Below, piece by piece: positions 45,324 through 54,240 of a stretch of DNA of 64,000 bases (its first letter is position 1; every line of letters begins with the position of its first letter). This DNA comes from Hydrogenophaga intermedia. Its GTDB lineage: Bacteria; Pseudomonadota; Gammaproteobacteria; Burkholderiales; Burkholderiaceae_C. Both the position numbers and the translations under genes were made by a program. The stretch covers positions 18,539-82,538 of the forward strand of contig NZ_CCAE010000020.1 of NCBI RefSeq assembly GCF_000723405.1, given 5' to 3'. A model generated the notes under the pieces. It was not told the DNA's origin. It was given only the letters and a program-made list of their open reading frames with translations, and searched no databases.

Positions 45324-46108
45324 TGCTTCTTCACCTTCGGGCCGCGGCCTTCCAGAAACTCGCGCACGCGCGCCTTGGCCTCGGGCGCGTCCTGCACGAT
45401 GGCGGAGATCAGTGCCTCGGTGAAGAAGCCGTGGTCGGCCGGCTGCTCGGCGATGCGCGGCAGCGCCTGCATCAGCGCGTAATTGGTGAGCGGCGCGTTG
45501 GCGGCGATGCGCGTGGCCAGCTCCAGCGCCTTGTCCAGGGCCGTGCCTTGCGGCACCAGGTACTGGGCCAGCCCGGAGCGTTCGCCTTCCTCGGCGCTGA
45601 GTACGCGGCCGGTGAACATCATGTCGGCCATGCGCGCGGTGCCGATCAGGCGCGGGATGCGCACCGAGCCACCGCCGCCCACGAAGATGCCGCGCGAGCC
45701 TTCGGGCAGCGCGAAGAAGCTGGACGCATCGGCCACGCGGATGTGGCAGGCGCTGGCCAGTTCCAGGCCCCCGCCCACCACGGCGCCGTGCAGGGCCGCG
45801 ACGACGGGCACCGGGCCGCGCTCCACCTGGTCGAGTGCGTGGTGCCACATGCGCGAGTGGTGCAGGCCGGCGGCGGCGTTGCGCTCGCTCAGCTCGGACA
45901 GGTCCAGGCCGGCGCAGAAGTGGTCGCCGTTGCCGTGGATGACGGCGGCGCGCACGCTGTGCGGCATGCCCTGGAAGACGTCGCGCAGGGCGAGCACCAG
46001 GCCGTCGTTGAGGGCGTTGCGCTTGCTCGGGCGGTTGAGGGTGATGAGGGCGATCTGCTGCTGGTCTCCGCGCAGTTCGATCGTCAGGTCGTTGGTCTGG
46101 ATGGGCAT
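45320..46108 (-). CDS. Enoyl-CoA hydratase/isomerase family protein (crotonase)
   Basis: 262 residues. Oxyanion-hole segments 'GDHFCAGLDLSEL' and 'GAVVGGGLELASACHIRVA' are intact. The first catalytic Glu is present in 'FALPEGSRGIFVGGGGSVR', while the second position appears to be Asp ('RMADMMFTG'). It could hydrate a cinnamoyl-CoA or act as a hydroxycinnamoyl-CoA hydratase-lyase. The accompanying SDR and thioesterase suggest a beta-oxidation-like route rather than direct retro-aldol release of vanillin, but no vanillin dehydrogenase or thiolase is here to decide. First gene of the operon. Confidence 0.88.
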   Translation of the reverse strand: MPIQTNDLTIELRGDQQQIALITLNRPSKRNALNDGLVLALRDVFQGMPHSVRAAVIHGNGDHFCAGLDLSELSERNAAAGLHHSRMWHHALDQVERGPVPVVAALHGAVVGGGLELASACHIRVADASSFFALPEGSRGIFVGGGGSVRIPRLIGTARMADMMFTGRVLSAEEGERSGLAQYLVPQGTALDKALELATRIAANAPLTNYALMQALPRIAEQPADHGFFTEALISAIVQDAPEAKARVREFLEGRGPKVKKQ

Positions 46109-46146
46109 GGAAATGACGGCTTCGGGGCTTCTTGTGAGGGTGGGCG

Positions 46147-46176
46147 ATTATTGTTATAAACGATAACCAAATTCAA
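46147..46176 (-). promoter_or_regulatory. Promoter of the feruloyl-CoA operon with MarR-type operator
   Basis: On the minus strand a -35-like TTGAAT (46171-46176) and -10-like AATAAT (46147-46152) are 18 bases apart. The spacer and -10 edge are filled by TTGTTATAAACGATAACCAA (46151-46170, plus), an inverted repeat with GTTAT/ATAAC arms. A repressor there would block RNA polymerase. The operon's own MarR protein is the obvious candidate. Divergent acyl-CoA synthetase transcription starts nearby and may be controlled too. Confidence 0.6.
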
Positions 46177-46223
46177 CCGCTTCCCTCTGAAAATGGGTGC
46201 GGGTTTACCCTTAAGGTCGTCCC

Positions 46224-48086
46224 ATGGACCACCCGAGCACGACGTTGGAGACCATCGCCTCGCTGGCGGACATCGAAGCGCTCGAGCGCCGCCCGCTGGG
46301 CGAGGTGGCGCCGCATCGCACGCCGTACGAACTGATCCGCGCCGCCGCCGGACGCTTCCCGGATCGCGAGGCCTTCACTGTGCTGCCCGACGCCGACCTC
46401 GCGCGCGAACCCCGGCGCGTGAGCTACCGCGAACTGCTTGCCATGGTGCACCGCGCGGCCCACGCCCTGCGCGCGCTGGGCGTGGGCCCCGACGACTGCG
46501 TGGCCGTCCTGGCTCCCAACTCGCCCGAGGCGCAGGCCGCGCTGTGGGGCGCGCAGCTCGTGTGCCGCGTGTGCCCCATCAATCCGCTGCTGCTGCCCGA
46601 GCACATCGCCTCGCTGATGCGGGCGGCGAAGGCCAAAGTGCTGGTGGCCCAGGGCCCCTACGCCGAATCCACGGTCTGGTCGAGGGCCCTGGCGGTGCGG
46701 GTGATGCACCCTTGCACCGTGGTGCCCATCACCATGGACAAGGCCGTGCCGGGGCTGATCCCCTGGCAAGAGCTGATGGCCGCGCAGCCGGACACGCTGA
46801 GCTTCGATCCCGACCTGAACCCCGACCGCGTGGTGGCCCTGTTGCACACCGGCGGCACCACGGGCGAGCCCAGGCTCGCGCAGCACACCGCCGGCAACGA
46901 GGCGCACATCGCCTGGTTCGCGCACGCCTTCTACGACTGCAACGAACACAGCGTGGAGTTCAATGGATTTCCGCTGTTCCATGTGGCGGGGCCCCTGGTC
47001 TTCGGCCTGTCATGGCTGGCGGTGGGCGCGCGCCAGGTGCTGCCCACGCCCGATGGCAGGCGCAAGACCGGTCTGGTGCAGCGCTACTGGCGCTTCTGCG
47101 AGCGCGAAGGCGTCACGCACCTCGTCGGCGTGCCCACGCTGCTGGCCCGCCTGCTGGGCGTACCCATCGACGCGGACATCTCGCGGCTTCGCGTCGTGTA
47201 CACGGGCGGCTCGCCGCTGCCCGCCGAACTGGCGCAGCGCTTCGAGGAGGTCACCGGCGTCGCGGTGCGCAACCTGCTGGGCATGACCGAGTGCGGCGGG
47301 CTGATCAGCATCGAGCCGCTGCTGGCGCCGCGTGTGCCGGGCTCGGCCGGTTGGCGCCTGCCTTTCACCGGCGTGCAGGCCGTGCGCTGGCGCGGCGGAC
47401 GAGCCTGGTTGAACGACCCCTGCGCACCGGGTGAGATGGGCATGATGGTCGTGCGCGGCCCGCACGTGAGCCCCGGCTACCTTGACGAAGACCGCCACAC
47501 CGACACGTTCGAGGACGGCTGGATCGTCTCGGGCGACCTGGGCCACCTGGACGGCGAAGGCCGTGTGCACATCACCGGGCGCGCCAAAGATGTGATCAAT
47601 CGCAGCGCCCACAAGATCGATCCCGGCCTGGTGGAGGCGGTGTTTCTCGCCCACCCGGCGGTGGAGCAATGCTCCGTCGTGGCCGAGCCCGACACCGATG
47701 CGGGCGAAGTGCCCGTGGCCTTCGTCGTTCTGCGTGGCGGTGTGCAGATCGCGGCCGACGCCTTGCTGGGCGAGGTGGCGCCCCGCATGCACGAACGGCC
47801 CGCGGTGCCCAAGCGCGTGGTGATCATCAGCGCCTTGCCGCTCACGCCCATCGGCAAGGTGTTCAAGCCCGCGCTGCGGCTGCACGCCATCGAACTGAAG
47901 CTGACCGATCTGGCGCGCGAACTCGCGCCGGACCGGCAGGCGTGGGTGTCGGTGGTGGACACGGGCGGCCCGCATCGCGCCACGGTTCGCTTCACCGGCG
48001 CGCCCGACGCGGCGCTGGCCGACCGCCTGTTGACCGCCCTCGCGGCGATCGCCGTGCCCACCGAAGTCCACTTCGGCGACGACTGA
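46224..48086 (+). CDS. AMP-binding acyl-CoA synthetase, copy 1 (diverged hinge motif)
   Basis: 620-residue member of the AMP-forming ligase superfamily. P-loop-like 'LLHTGGTTGEPRLAQHT', A5-type 'NLLGMTECGGL', A7 'GWIVSGDLGHLDGEGRVHI', and the C-terminal catalytic Lys region 'PLTPIGKVFKPALR' are present. The A8 hinge reads 'GRAKDVINRSAHKIDPG', whereas copy 2 (48997-50847) has the canonical-like 'GRAKDVIIRGSHNIDPG'; the P-loop Lys is also Arg here. Copy 1 may therefore be altered in activity. The two copies are clearly paralogous along their length. Substrate unknown, probably an aromatic or aliphatic acid. Divergent from the feruloyl-CoA operon, with 51 bases before the amidohydrolase. Confidence 0.83.
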   Translation: MDHPSTTLETIASLADIEALERRPLGEVAPHRTPYELIRAAAGRFPDREAFTVLPDADLAREPRRVSYRELLAMVHRAAHALRALGVGPDDCVAVLAPNSPEAQAALWGAQLVCRVCPINPLLLPEHIASLMRAAKAKVLVAQGPYAESTVWSRALAVRVMHPCTVVPITMDKAVPGLIPWQELMAAQPDTLSFDPDLNPDRVVALLHTGGTTGEPRLAQHTAGNEAHIAWFAHAFYDCNEHSVEFNGFPLFHVAGPLVFGLSWLAVGARQVLPTPDGRRKTGLVQRYWRFCEREGVTHLVGVPTLLARLLGVPIDADISRLRVVYTGGSPLPAELAQRFEEVTGVAVRNLLGMTECGGLISIEPLLAPRVPGSAGWRLPFTGVQAVRWRGGRAWLNDPCAPGEMGMMVVRGPHVSPGYLDEDRHTDTFEDGWIVSGDLGHLDGEGRVHITGRAKDVINRSAHKIDPGLVEAVFLAHPAVEQCSVVAEPDTDAGEVPVAFVVLRGGVQIAADALLGEVAPRMHERPAVPKRVVIISALPLTPIGKVFKPALRLHAIELKLTDLARELAPDRQAWVSVVDTGGPHRATVRFTGAPDAALADRLLTALAAIAVPTEVHFGDD

Positions 48087-48136
48087 ATCCCGCGCACCGA
48101 CACAGACCCGATACCCCGTACCCAGGAGACCCATCC

Positions 48137-49000
48137 ATGAACCACAACGATCTCATCGCCATTGACATCCACACCCACGCCGAGGTGAGTTGCTGGAACC
48201 CCTTCGACAACTACGGCGAGGAATACGACCGCGCGGCCGACAAGTACTTCGGCAGCAACCGCCGCCCCACCATCGCCGAGACCATCGCCTACTACCGCGA
48301 ACGCAAGATCGGCCTGGTGATGTTCACCGTGGACAGCGAGTCGAAACTGGGTCGCCGCCGCATCCCCAACGAAGAGATCGCCCAGGCCGCGCGAGAGAAC
48401 AGCGACATGATGATCGCCTTCGCCAGCATCGACCCGCACAAGGGCAAGATGGGCGCTCGCGAGGCCGAGCGCCTGATCAAGGAAGAGGGCGTCAAGGGCT
48501 TCAAGTTCCACCCCACCGTGCAGGGCTACCACCCCTACGACAAGATGGCCTGGCCGATCTACGAGGTGATCAACGCGCACAAGATGCCCACCATCTTCCA
48601 CACCGGCCACAGCGGCATCGGCAGCGGCATGCGCTGTGGCGGCGGGCTGCGGCTGGAGTACAGCAACCCCATCCACCTCGACGACGTCGCCATCGACTTC
48701 CCCGACATGCAGATCGTCATGGCCCACCCCAGCTTTCCCTGGCAGGACGAAGCGCTCAGCGTGGCCACGCACAAGCCGAACGTGTGGATCGACCTCAGCG
48801 GCTGGAGCCCGAAGTACTTTCCCAAGCAGCTCGTGCAGTACGCCAACACCCTGCTGAAAGACCGCGTCCTCTTCGGCAGCGACTACCCGCTCATCACGCC
48901 CGAGCGCTGGATGAAGGACTTCGAGGTCGCGGGGTTCAAGCCGGAGGTGATGCCCGGCATCCTCAAGGGCAATGCGGTTCGCCTGCTCGGACTCGCATGA
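48137..49000 (+). CDS. Amidohydrolase-family protein (ACMSD / resorcylate decarboxylase-like)
   Basis: 287 residues of the amidohydrolase_2 group. Metal ligands are visible in 'AIDIHTHAEVS', 'KFHPTVQGYHP', 'IFHTGHSGIG', 'MAHPSFPWQDEA' and the terminal Asp in 'LFGSDYPLITPERW'. Relatives decarboxylate aromatic acids (gamma-resorcylate, aminocarboxymuconate semialdehyde) or hydrolyse ring-fission lactones using zinc or manganese. The ATG at 48137 has CAGGAG upstream. Its stop overlaps the start of the second acyl-CoA synthetase (ATGA), linking the two functionally. Exact reaction unknown. Confidence 0.85.
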   Translation: MNHNDLIAIDIHTHAEVSCWNPFDNYGEEYDRAADKYFGSNRRPTIAETIAYYRERKIGLVMFTVDSESKLGRRRIPNEEIAQAARENSDMMIAFASIDPHKGKMGAREAERLIKEEGVKGFKFHPTVQGYHPYDKMAWPIYEVINAHKMPTIFHTGHSGIGSGMRCGGGLRLEYSNPIHLDDVAIDFPDMQIVMAHPSFPWQDEALSVATHKPNVWIDLSGWSPKYFPKQLVQYANTLLKDRVLFGSDYPLITPERWMKDFEVAGFKPEVMPGILKGNAVRLLGLA

Positions 49001-50847
49001 AGGCCTTCAGCTCGCTCGCCGACATCGAGGCCCTGGAGCGTCGCCCGCTCGCCGAGGTGGCGCCGCACCGCACGCCCTACGGCCTGATCCGCGCCGCCGC
49101 CGAGCGCTTCCCCGATCGCGAGGCCTTCACCTTCCTGCACGACGCCGATCTGGCGCGCGAGCCGCGCCGCGTGAGCTACCGCGAGCTGTTGGCGATGGTG
49201 CACCGTGCGGCCAACGCCTTTCGCGCGCTGGGCATCGGGCCCGAGGACAGCGTGGCCCTGCTCGTACCCAACACGCCCGAGGCGCACGCCGCGCTGTGGG
49301 GCGCGCAGCTCGCGGGCCGCGTGTGCCCCATCAACACGCTGCTGCAACCGGACCACATCGCCTCGCTCATGCAGGCCGCGAACGCCAAGGTGCTGGTCGC
49401 GCTGGGGCCGAACGCCGAACTCGCCGTCTGGCCCACGGCGCTGAAGGTGCAGGCCTTGCACCCCTGTGCGCTGGTGCCGATGAAGGTAGACGAGCCCGTG
49501 CCGGGTCTGGCCTCGCTGCAGGACCTGATGGCCGCGCAGCCCGACGCCTTGACATTTGCGCCCGACCTGAACCCCGAGCGCGTGGTCGCGCTGTTCCACA
49601 CCGGCGGCACCACCGGCGCGCCCAAGCTTGCGCAGCACACCGCCGGCAACGAGGCGCACACCGCCTGGTTTGCGCACGCCTTCTACGACTGCGACGAACA
49701 CAGCGTGGAGGTGAACGGCTTTCCGCTGTTCCACGTGGCCGGCGCTTTCGTCTATGGTCTGGCGCTGCTGGCCATCGGTGCGCGACAGGTGCTGCCCACG
49801 CTCAGCGGCATGCGCAACACCGCCTTCGTGCAGCGCTACTGGCGCTTCTGCGAACGCGAAGGCGTGACGCACCTGGCCTGCGTACCCACCGTGCTGGCCA
49901 GCCTGCTCGCCGTGCCCATCGACGCCGACATCTCGCGCATCCGCGCGGCCTATACGGGCGGCTCACCGCTGCCCACCGAACTCGCGCAGCGCTTCGAGGC
50001 CGGCACCGGCATTCCCGTGCGCAACATCCTGGGCATGACGGAGTGCGCGGGGCTGGTCAGCATCGAGCCCTTGCTCGCGCCGCGCGTGGCGGGCTCGGCC
50101 GGTTGGCGTCTTCCTTTCACCGAGGTGCACGCGGTGCCCTGGCGCGACGGTGAGGCGAAGCTCGATGAACGCTGCGCCGCCGGCGAGACCGGCGTGGTGG
50201 TGCTGCGCGGCCCGCACATGAGCCCGGGCTACCTCGATGCGAAGCGCAATGCGGGCATGTTCGAGCGGGGCTGGATCGTCTCGGGCGACCTCGGCCACCT
50301 CGACGGCGAAGGCCGCGTGCACCTCACCGGCCGCGCCAAGGACGTGATCATCCGCGGCTCGCACAACATCGACCCCGGGCTGGTGGAAGACGCTTTCCTC
50401 GCGCACCCGGCCGTGGCGCAATGCGCCGTGGTGGCCGAGCCCGACGCCTACGCGGGCGAGGTGCCGGCGGCCTTCGTGGTGCTGCGCGCGGGCGCGGCCG
50501 TGCAGGCCGAGGCACTGCTGCGCGAGGTGACGCCGCAGGTGTACGAAAGGCCCGCCGTGCCCAAGCGCGTGGTGGTCGTCGAGGCCCTGCCGCTCACCGC
50601 CATCGGCAAGGTGTTCAAGCCCGAGCTGCGGCTGCGCGCGATCGAGTTGAAGTTGGCCGACCTGGCGCGTGAACTGGCGCCGGATCGGGCGGTGCGGGTG
50701 GACGCGGTGGAGGAGGGCGGGCGCCAGCGCGCCACGGTGCGGTTTGATGGCCCAGCCGATGCGGCACTGGCAGATGAGCTGAAGGCCGCGCTCGCGGCCA
50801 TCGCCGTGCCCACACAGGTGGTGTTTGAGCCGGTTGCCGCGCTCTGA
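48997..50847 (+). CDS. AMP-binding acyl-CoA synthetase, copy 2
   Basis: 616 residues, paralogue of the gene at 46224-48086. Full motif set: 'LFHTGGTTGAPKLAQHT' with the Lys kept, 'NILGMTECAGLVSIEP', 'GWIVSGDLGHLDGEGRVHL', 'GRAKDVIIRGSHNIDPG' and catalytic Lys in 'PLTAIGKVFKPELR'. It looks like a competent acid-CoA ligase. It is coupled to the amidohydrolase by a four-base overlap. The C-terminal extension after the catalytic domain (about 70 residues, 'RVDAVEEGGRQRATVRF...') is shared with copy 1 and not usual in this superfamily. Substrate unknown. Confidence 0.87.
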   Translation: MKAFSSLADIEALERRPLAEVAPHRTPYGLIRAAAERFPDREAFTFLHDADLAREPRRVSYRELLAMVHRAANAFRALGIGPEDSVALLVPNTPEAHAALWGAQLAGRVCPINTLLQPDHIASLMQAANAKVLVALGPNAELAVWPTALKVQALHPCALVPMKVDEPVPGLASLQDLMAAQPDALTFAPDLNPERVVALFHTGGTTGAPKLAQHTAGNEAHTAWFAHAFYDCDEHSVEVNGFPLFHVAGAFVYGLALLAIGARQVLPTLSGMRNTAFVQRYWRFCEREGVTHLACVPTVLASLLAVPIDADISRIRAAYTGGSPLPTELAQRFEAGTGIPVRNILGMTECAGLVSIEPLLAPRVAGSAGWRLPFTEVHAVPWRDGEAKLDERCAAGETGVVVLRGPHMSPGYLDAKRNAGMFERGWIVSGDLGHLDGEGRVHLTGRAKDVIIRGSHNIDPGLVEDAFLAHPAVAQCAVVAEPDAYAGEVPAAFVVLRAGAAVQAEALLREVTPQVYERPAVPKRVVVVEALPLTAIGKVFKPELRLRAIELKLADLARELAPDRAVRVDAVEEGGRQRATVRFDGPADAALADELKAALAAIAVPTQVVFEPVAAL

Positions 50848-50853
50848 GCGGGA

Positions 50854-52308
50854 TCAGAGTTCGCGCTTGTCTCGCGGCGCCGGATCGTTCTCCAGCTGGA
50901 GTGTCTCGCTCGTTGTGCGGGGTGCTTTCGGTAGCTCCAGCGTCGTGCAGTGAGTCGCGAAAGGCGGTTCGGTGACGCCCGGATGCCCCAGCAGTTCTTC
51001 GCCGAATACCGGCATCCGGCCCGCCTTGGTGCGCAGCTGGTGTCGCATCGTCTTGCTGGTGTCCGGATCGGGCAACAACACTTTGTCGGGCTCGTATGAC
51101 GAGACGATGAGGTTGGGGACCATCCGCAGGTGATCGTTCTCATCGACTGAGACCACGCCGATGCCGAGGTAGTCCATCATTTCCGACAGGGTGCGGGTCT
51201 TGTGCAGGGATCGACCGTCGGGTTGGAGATTCAAGGCAGCGCCATCATCGAAGCAGGGTTCATGAATCGCGACGGTTGAGCGTTCGTTCTTCGCGTCGGT
51301 CATCACGGCCGAGCGTCCCAGGTCGGCGTCGTAGCAGCCGGGCTGGCCAGCAGGGGTCCTCGGCATCGTGCGCTGGTCTTTGTTGGTGTTGGCGTACACG
51401 GTGTAGGGTGGGGCACCGAAGGCTTGGCGGATCTGCTCGTAGTGTTGGAGGTCATGGGCGTTGCTGATGAACAGCAAGCCCTGCTGCTTTTCGCCGTTCA
51501 CGAAGAAGATGGCTTCTCCTTCCCATGTCACGTCGGCGAAATTGATGTTGAACGGAACGACCCGATACGGAACGTTCAGCTGCTTGAAGCCTTCGATCAG
51601 TGCCTCCCGGGCGCAGTCCCAGCGCCGAGGCTCGTCGTTCGGGTCGTCGGCCAGCAGCATGACGCCGTCTGGCGCGTTGCCGGCCAGGTTGCGTGGGAAA
51701 GGGTATTCGCAGGCCGGGTCCAGCGCCACGAAATGGATCACATCCACGGGATAGATCTTCTTCAGCGCGTTCAGCAGGCTGCCTCGCGTGTGGCCTGGCG
51801 GGTTCAGGCCGTCGTTGCCGAAGTCGTGGTCGAACACGACCACACCTTGCGCCGCCGGACCGGGAGGCTCGGGCCAGAGGTATTGCGTGGCGGCTTGGGC
51901 CAGGCCATTGGCCCAGGCTTGCAACTGCCTCATGGTGGTGCTCTTGTAGACCGCTTGGCTGGTGGCGTGCTCCGGGATACCCAGCTGGCGGCGAACATGG
52001 CGGGCGTGCGCCTCACGATCGCGACCATTGTTCTTCGGACGTGGTGTCGGGCGTGGGTCCCGGTAGCCAGTGGACGGGGCCAACGGAATGTCCGATTTTT
52101 TCGGACGATCGCTTTGCTTGCCGAAGATCTGCTTCTCCAACTCGCTGCCTGTGGTCTTGTCCGGCCGTGTGCCGGGTGTCGGGATGTCGGTGAGCCCGCC
52201 AAGCGTTGAGTTCGGGATACAAGGTGTATTGGGCTTGGGCCGAGGGCCCGGCGCTGTGGACGAGGTGCGCGATGTGGAGGGAGATGCGGTGCTGGTTCGA
52301 ACGGCCAT
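50854..52308 (-). CDS. Protein of unknown function with Ser/Thr/Pro-rich N-terminus (possible secreted effector)
   Basis: 484 residues from the ATG at 52308 (a GTG at 52395 is in frame). The first 110 residues are rich in Ser, Thr, Pro, Arg and Lys and look disordered. A globular part follows from 'QLQAWANGLAQAATQYLWPE' with 'GVVVFDHDFGNDGLNPPG', 'RVVPFNINFADVTWEGEAIF' and 'DHLRMVPNLIVSSYEPDKVL'. It ends with 'PPFATHCTTLELP', faintly like the Cys motif of guanidino-group-modifying enzymes (deiminases, amidinotransferases). I do not recognise the family with confidence. G+C is near 58% in sampled stretches against about 70% in its neighbours, suggesting transfer. No signal peptide. The layout (disordered start, isolated, lower GC) is seen in type III or type VI effectors, but no secretion genes or PIP box are here. 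Confidence 0.7.
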   Translation of the reverse strand: MAVRTSTASPSTSRTSSTAPGPRPKPNTPCIPNSTLGGLTDIPTPGTRPDKTTGSELEKQIFGKQSDRPKKSDIPLAPSTGYRDPRPTPRPKNNGRDREAHARHVRRQLGIPEHATSQAVYKSTTMRQLQAWANGLAQAATQYLWPEPPGPAAQGVVVFDHDFGNDGLNPPGHTRGSLLNALKKIYPVDVIHFVALDPACEYPFPRNLAGNAPDGVMLLADDPNDEPRRWDCAREALIEGFKQLNVPYRVVPFNINFADVTWEGEAIFFVNGEKQQGLLFISNAHDLQHYEQIRQAFGAPPYTVYANTNKDQRTMPRTPAGQPGCYDADLGRSAVMTDAKNERSTVAIHEPCFDDGAALNLQPDGRSLHKTRTLSEMMDYLGIGVVSVDENDHLRMVPNLIVSSYEPDKVLLPDPDTSKTMRHQLRTKAGRMPVFGEELLGHPGVTEPPFATHCTTLELPKAPRTTSETLQLENDPAPRDKREL

Positions 52309-52395
52309 GGTGGATTTGCGGGTGAAGGGGCCGGTAGGTAACGGACTCAGCACCGGAGTTCTCACCCTTGGGGACCGTTCGCGCGCCCGGATCAC

Positions 52396-52986
52396 TCACC
52401 AACCGCCGCGTTCCAGCCAGCGCTCCACCTGCTCCAGCTTGTCCACCCCCCAGAAAGCCTCGCCGTCCACGATGACCGTGGGCGAGCCGAATACACCTTG
52501 CGCCAGCGAGGCGTCGACCTCGGCGCGCAACAGCGCCGCCGCTTCCTCGCCGCCGGCCGCGCGGGCGATCGTCTCGCCCACCACCGGCTCGAGCGACGCT
52601 GGCGTGGACAGGTCCAGCCCCTCGCCCCAGTACGCGCCGTAGATCGCGTGCACCACCTCGCCCGCGCGCTGGGGTGCGTGCCGGTTGGCCCAGGCCAGGG
52701 CGCGCCCGCAGGCCAGCGGGTTCATCACCGCGTCGCGCGGCTGGCGTTTCATGGGCACGGCGTGTTCGCGCGCGTAGCGGCGCACGTCGCGCTCCACGTA
52801 GTCGCCCTTCAGCGGCGTGTCCATCAGGGGCTTCAAGCCCATCACCTTCATCACCGCCACACCCAGCAGCATGGGGTGCCAGGCCACCACGCGGCCGTGG
52901 CGCGCGGCGATGGCCTCGATGCGCAGCGAGGCGAAGTAGCCGTAGGGGGAGATGAAGTCCAGGTGGCAGTGCAGGGGCTCGGTCAT
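52396..52986 (-). CDS. 2-hydroxychromene-2-carboxylate isomerase-like protein (DsbA-fold)
   Basis: 196 residues of the kappa-class GST/DsbA fold. The active-site strand 'HLDFISPYGYFASLRIEAIA' has Ser where DsbA has Cys. 'GVFGSPTVIVDGEAFWGVDK' is the conserved cis-Pro region. NahD-type relatives isomerise hydroxychromene-carboxylates in naphthalene-type catabolism using glutathione; other members have unknown roles. Start at 52986 is placed directly before the fold; an ATG four codons upstream is possible. Lies just upstream of the unknown gene on the same strand. Confidence 0.83.
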   Translation of the reverse strand: MTEPLHCHLDFISPYGYFASLRIEAIAARHGRVVAWHPMLLGVAVMKVMGLKPLMDTPLKGDYVERDVRRYAREHAVPMKRQPRDAVMNPLACGRALAWANRHAPQRAGEVVHAIYGAYWGEGLDLSTPASLEPVVGETIARAAGGEEAAALLRAEVDASLAQGVFGSPTVIVDGEAFWGVDKLEQVERWLERGGW

Positions 52987-53180
52987 GGTGGCGAGCATGA
53001 TGCCGCATCGGCCCCTTGGTTTCATGCCAAAACGCGATAGCAGGAAGTGGGGAAAGGGGCTGGCGCCGCCCCGCGCCTGTGCGGCACAGTGGTGGCGCTT
53101 GTGTCTGACGTGGCACATGTCCTGGCGCACCCGCCTCGTTGGGTGCCGCACCTGACCCCTTTCTCGACAGGATCCTCTCC

Positions 53181-54218
53181 ATGACCCTCATCCGTCGCCG
53201 CAGCGCGATCGTGGCCGCCGCTGCATTGGGCGCCACCTCCCTCGCCGGCAAGGCCCTGGCCCAGCCCACCGTCACCCTGCGCCTGCACCAGTTCCTGCCG
53301 CCGCAGGCCACCATCCCGGCGCGCGCCATCGCGCCCTGGGCGCAGAAGATCGAAAGCGAATCGGGTGGCCGCATCAAGGTGCAGCAGTTCCACTCCATGT
53401 CCATGGGCGGCTCGCCGCCGCAGCTGTTCGACCAGGCCCGCGACGGCGTGGCCGACATCGTGTGGACCGTGCTCGGCTACACCCCGGGCCGCTTCAACAA
53501 GTCGGAAGTGTTCGAGCTGCCCTTCATGAGCGGCAAGGCCGAGCCCGCTTCGCGCGCCTTCCACGAGTACGTGCAGAAGCACGCCGCCGACGAATTCCGC
53601 CAGGTGCACCTGCTGGCCGCGCACACGCACGGCCCAGGCCTGTTCCACAGCAAGTCGGCCATCACCGGCCTGGACAGCCTGCGCGGCCTGAAGGTGCGCG
53701 GCGGCTCGCGCATCATCAACAACCTGTTGGCCAAGCTGGGCGCCGCGCCGGTGGGCATGCCGGTGCCGGCGGTGACGGAGGCGCTGTCCAAGGGCGTCAT
53801 CGACGCCACCACCATCCCCTGGGAAGTGACACCCTCGCTCAAGATCGCCGAGCTGGTGAAGCACCACACCAGCTTCTCCGGCCCCACGGGCCTGTTCACC
53901 CAGACCTTCGCGCTGGTGATGAATCGCGGGAGCTACAACAAGCTGCCGGCCGACCTGAAGGCCATCATCGACAAGAACTCGGGCGTCGAGACGGCGGCCT
54001 TGTTCGGCCGCGCGATGGACGAGGGCGACAAGGACGGCCTGGCGGTGGCGCAGAAGGCGGGCAACAGCATCGTCACGCTGGACGCCGCCGAGACCCAGCG
54101 CTGGAAGACCACCGCCGCCGCGGTGGAGGCCGACTGGGTGAAGGAAGTGCAGGGCAAGAAGATCGACGGCGCGAAGCTCGTCGCCGAAGCCCGCGCACTG
54201 CTGGCGAAATACAAGTAA
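53181..54218 (+). CDS. TRAP transporter solute-binding protein (DctP family), orphan copy
   Basis: 345 residues with a signal peptide (ends 'GKALAQ'). The TRAP binding-protein fold includes the substrate-carboxylate Arg in 'LRGLKVRGGSRIINNLLAKL', then 'GMPVPAVTEALSKGVIDATT' and 'LPADLKAIIDKNSGVETAAL'. It binds an organic acid in the periplasm for a TRAP permease. No permease is adjacent, but a close paralogue at 58822-59859 sits next to DctQM-type genes, so the two may share it. AGGA lies upstream of the ATG at 53181. A hairpin repeat and a terminator follow. Confidence 0.9.
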   Translation: MTLIRRRSAIVAAAALGATSLAGKALAQPTVTLRLHQFLPPQATIPARAIAPWAQKIESESGGRIKVQQFHSMSMGGSPPQLFDQARDGVADIVWTVLGYTPGRFNKSEVFELPFMSGKAEPASRAFHEYVQKHAADEFRQVHLLAAHTHGPGLFHSKSAITGLDSLRGLKVRGGSRIINNLLAKLGAAPVGMPVPAVTEALSKGVIDATTIPWEVTPSLKIAELVKHHTSFSGPTGLFTQTFALVMNRGSYNKLPADLKAIIDKNSGVETAALFGRAMDEGDKDGLAVAQKAGNSIVTLDAAETQRWKTTAAAVEADWVKEVQGKKIDGAKLVAEARALLAKYK

Positions 54219-54240
54219 CCCCCTGCGCGCCTGACGGCGC

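Noticed and set aside
52309..52400. PIP box (TTCGC-N15-TTCGC) upstream of the putative effector
   Set aside because: No pair of correctly spaced TTCG elements on the minus strand.
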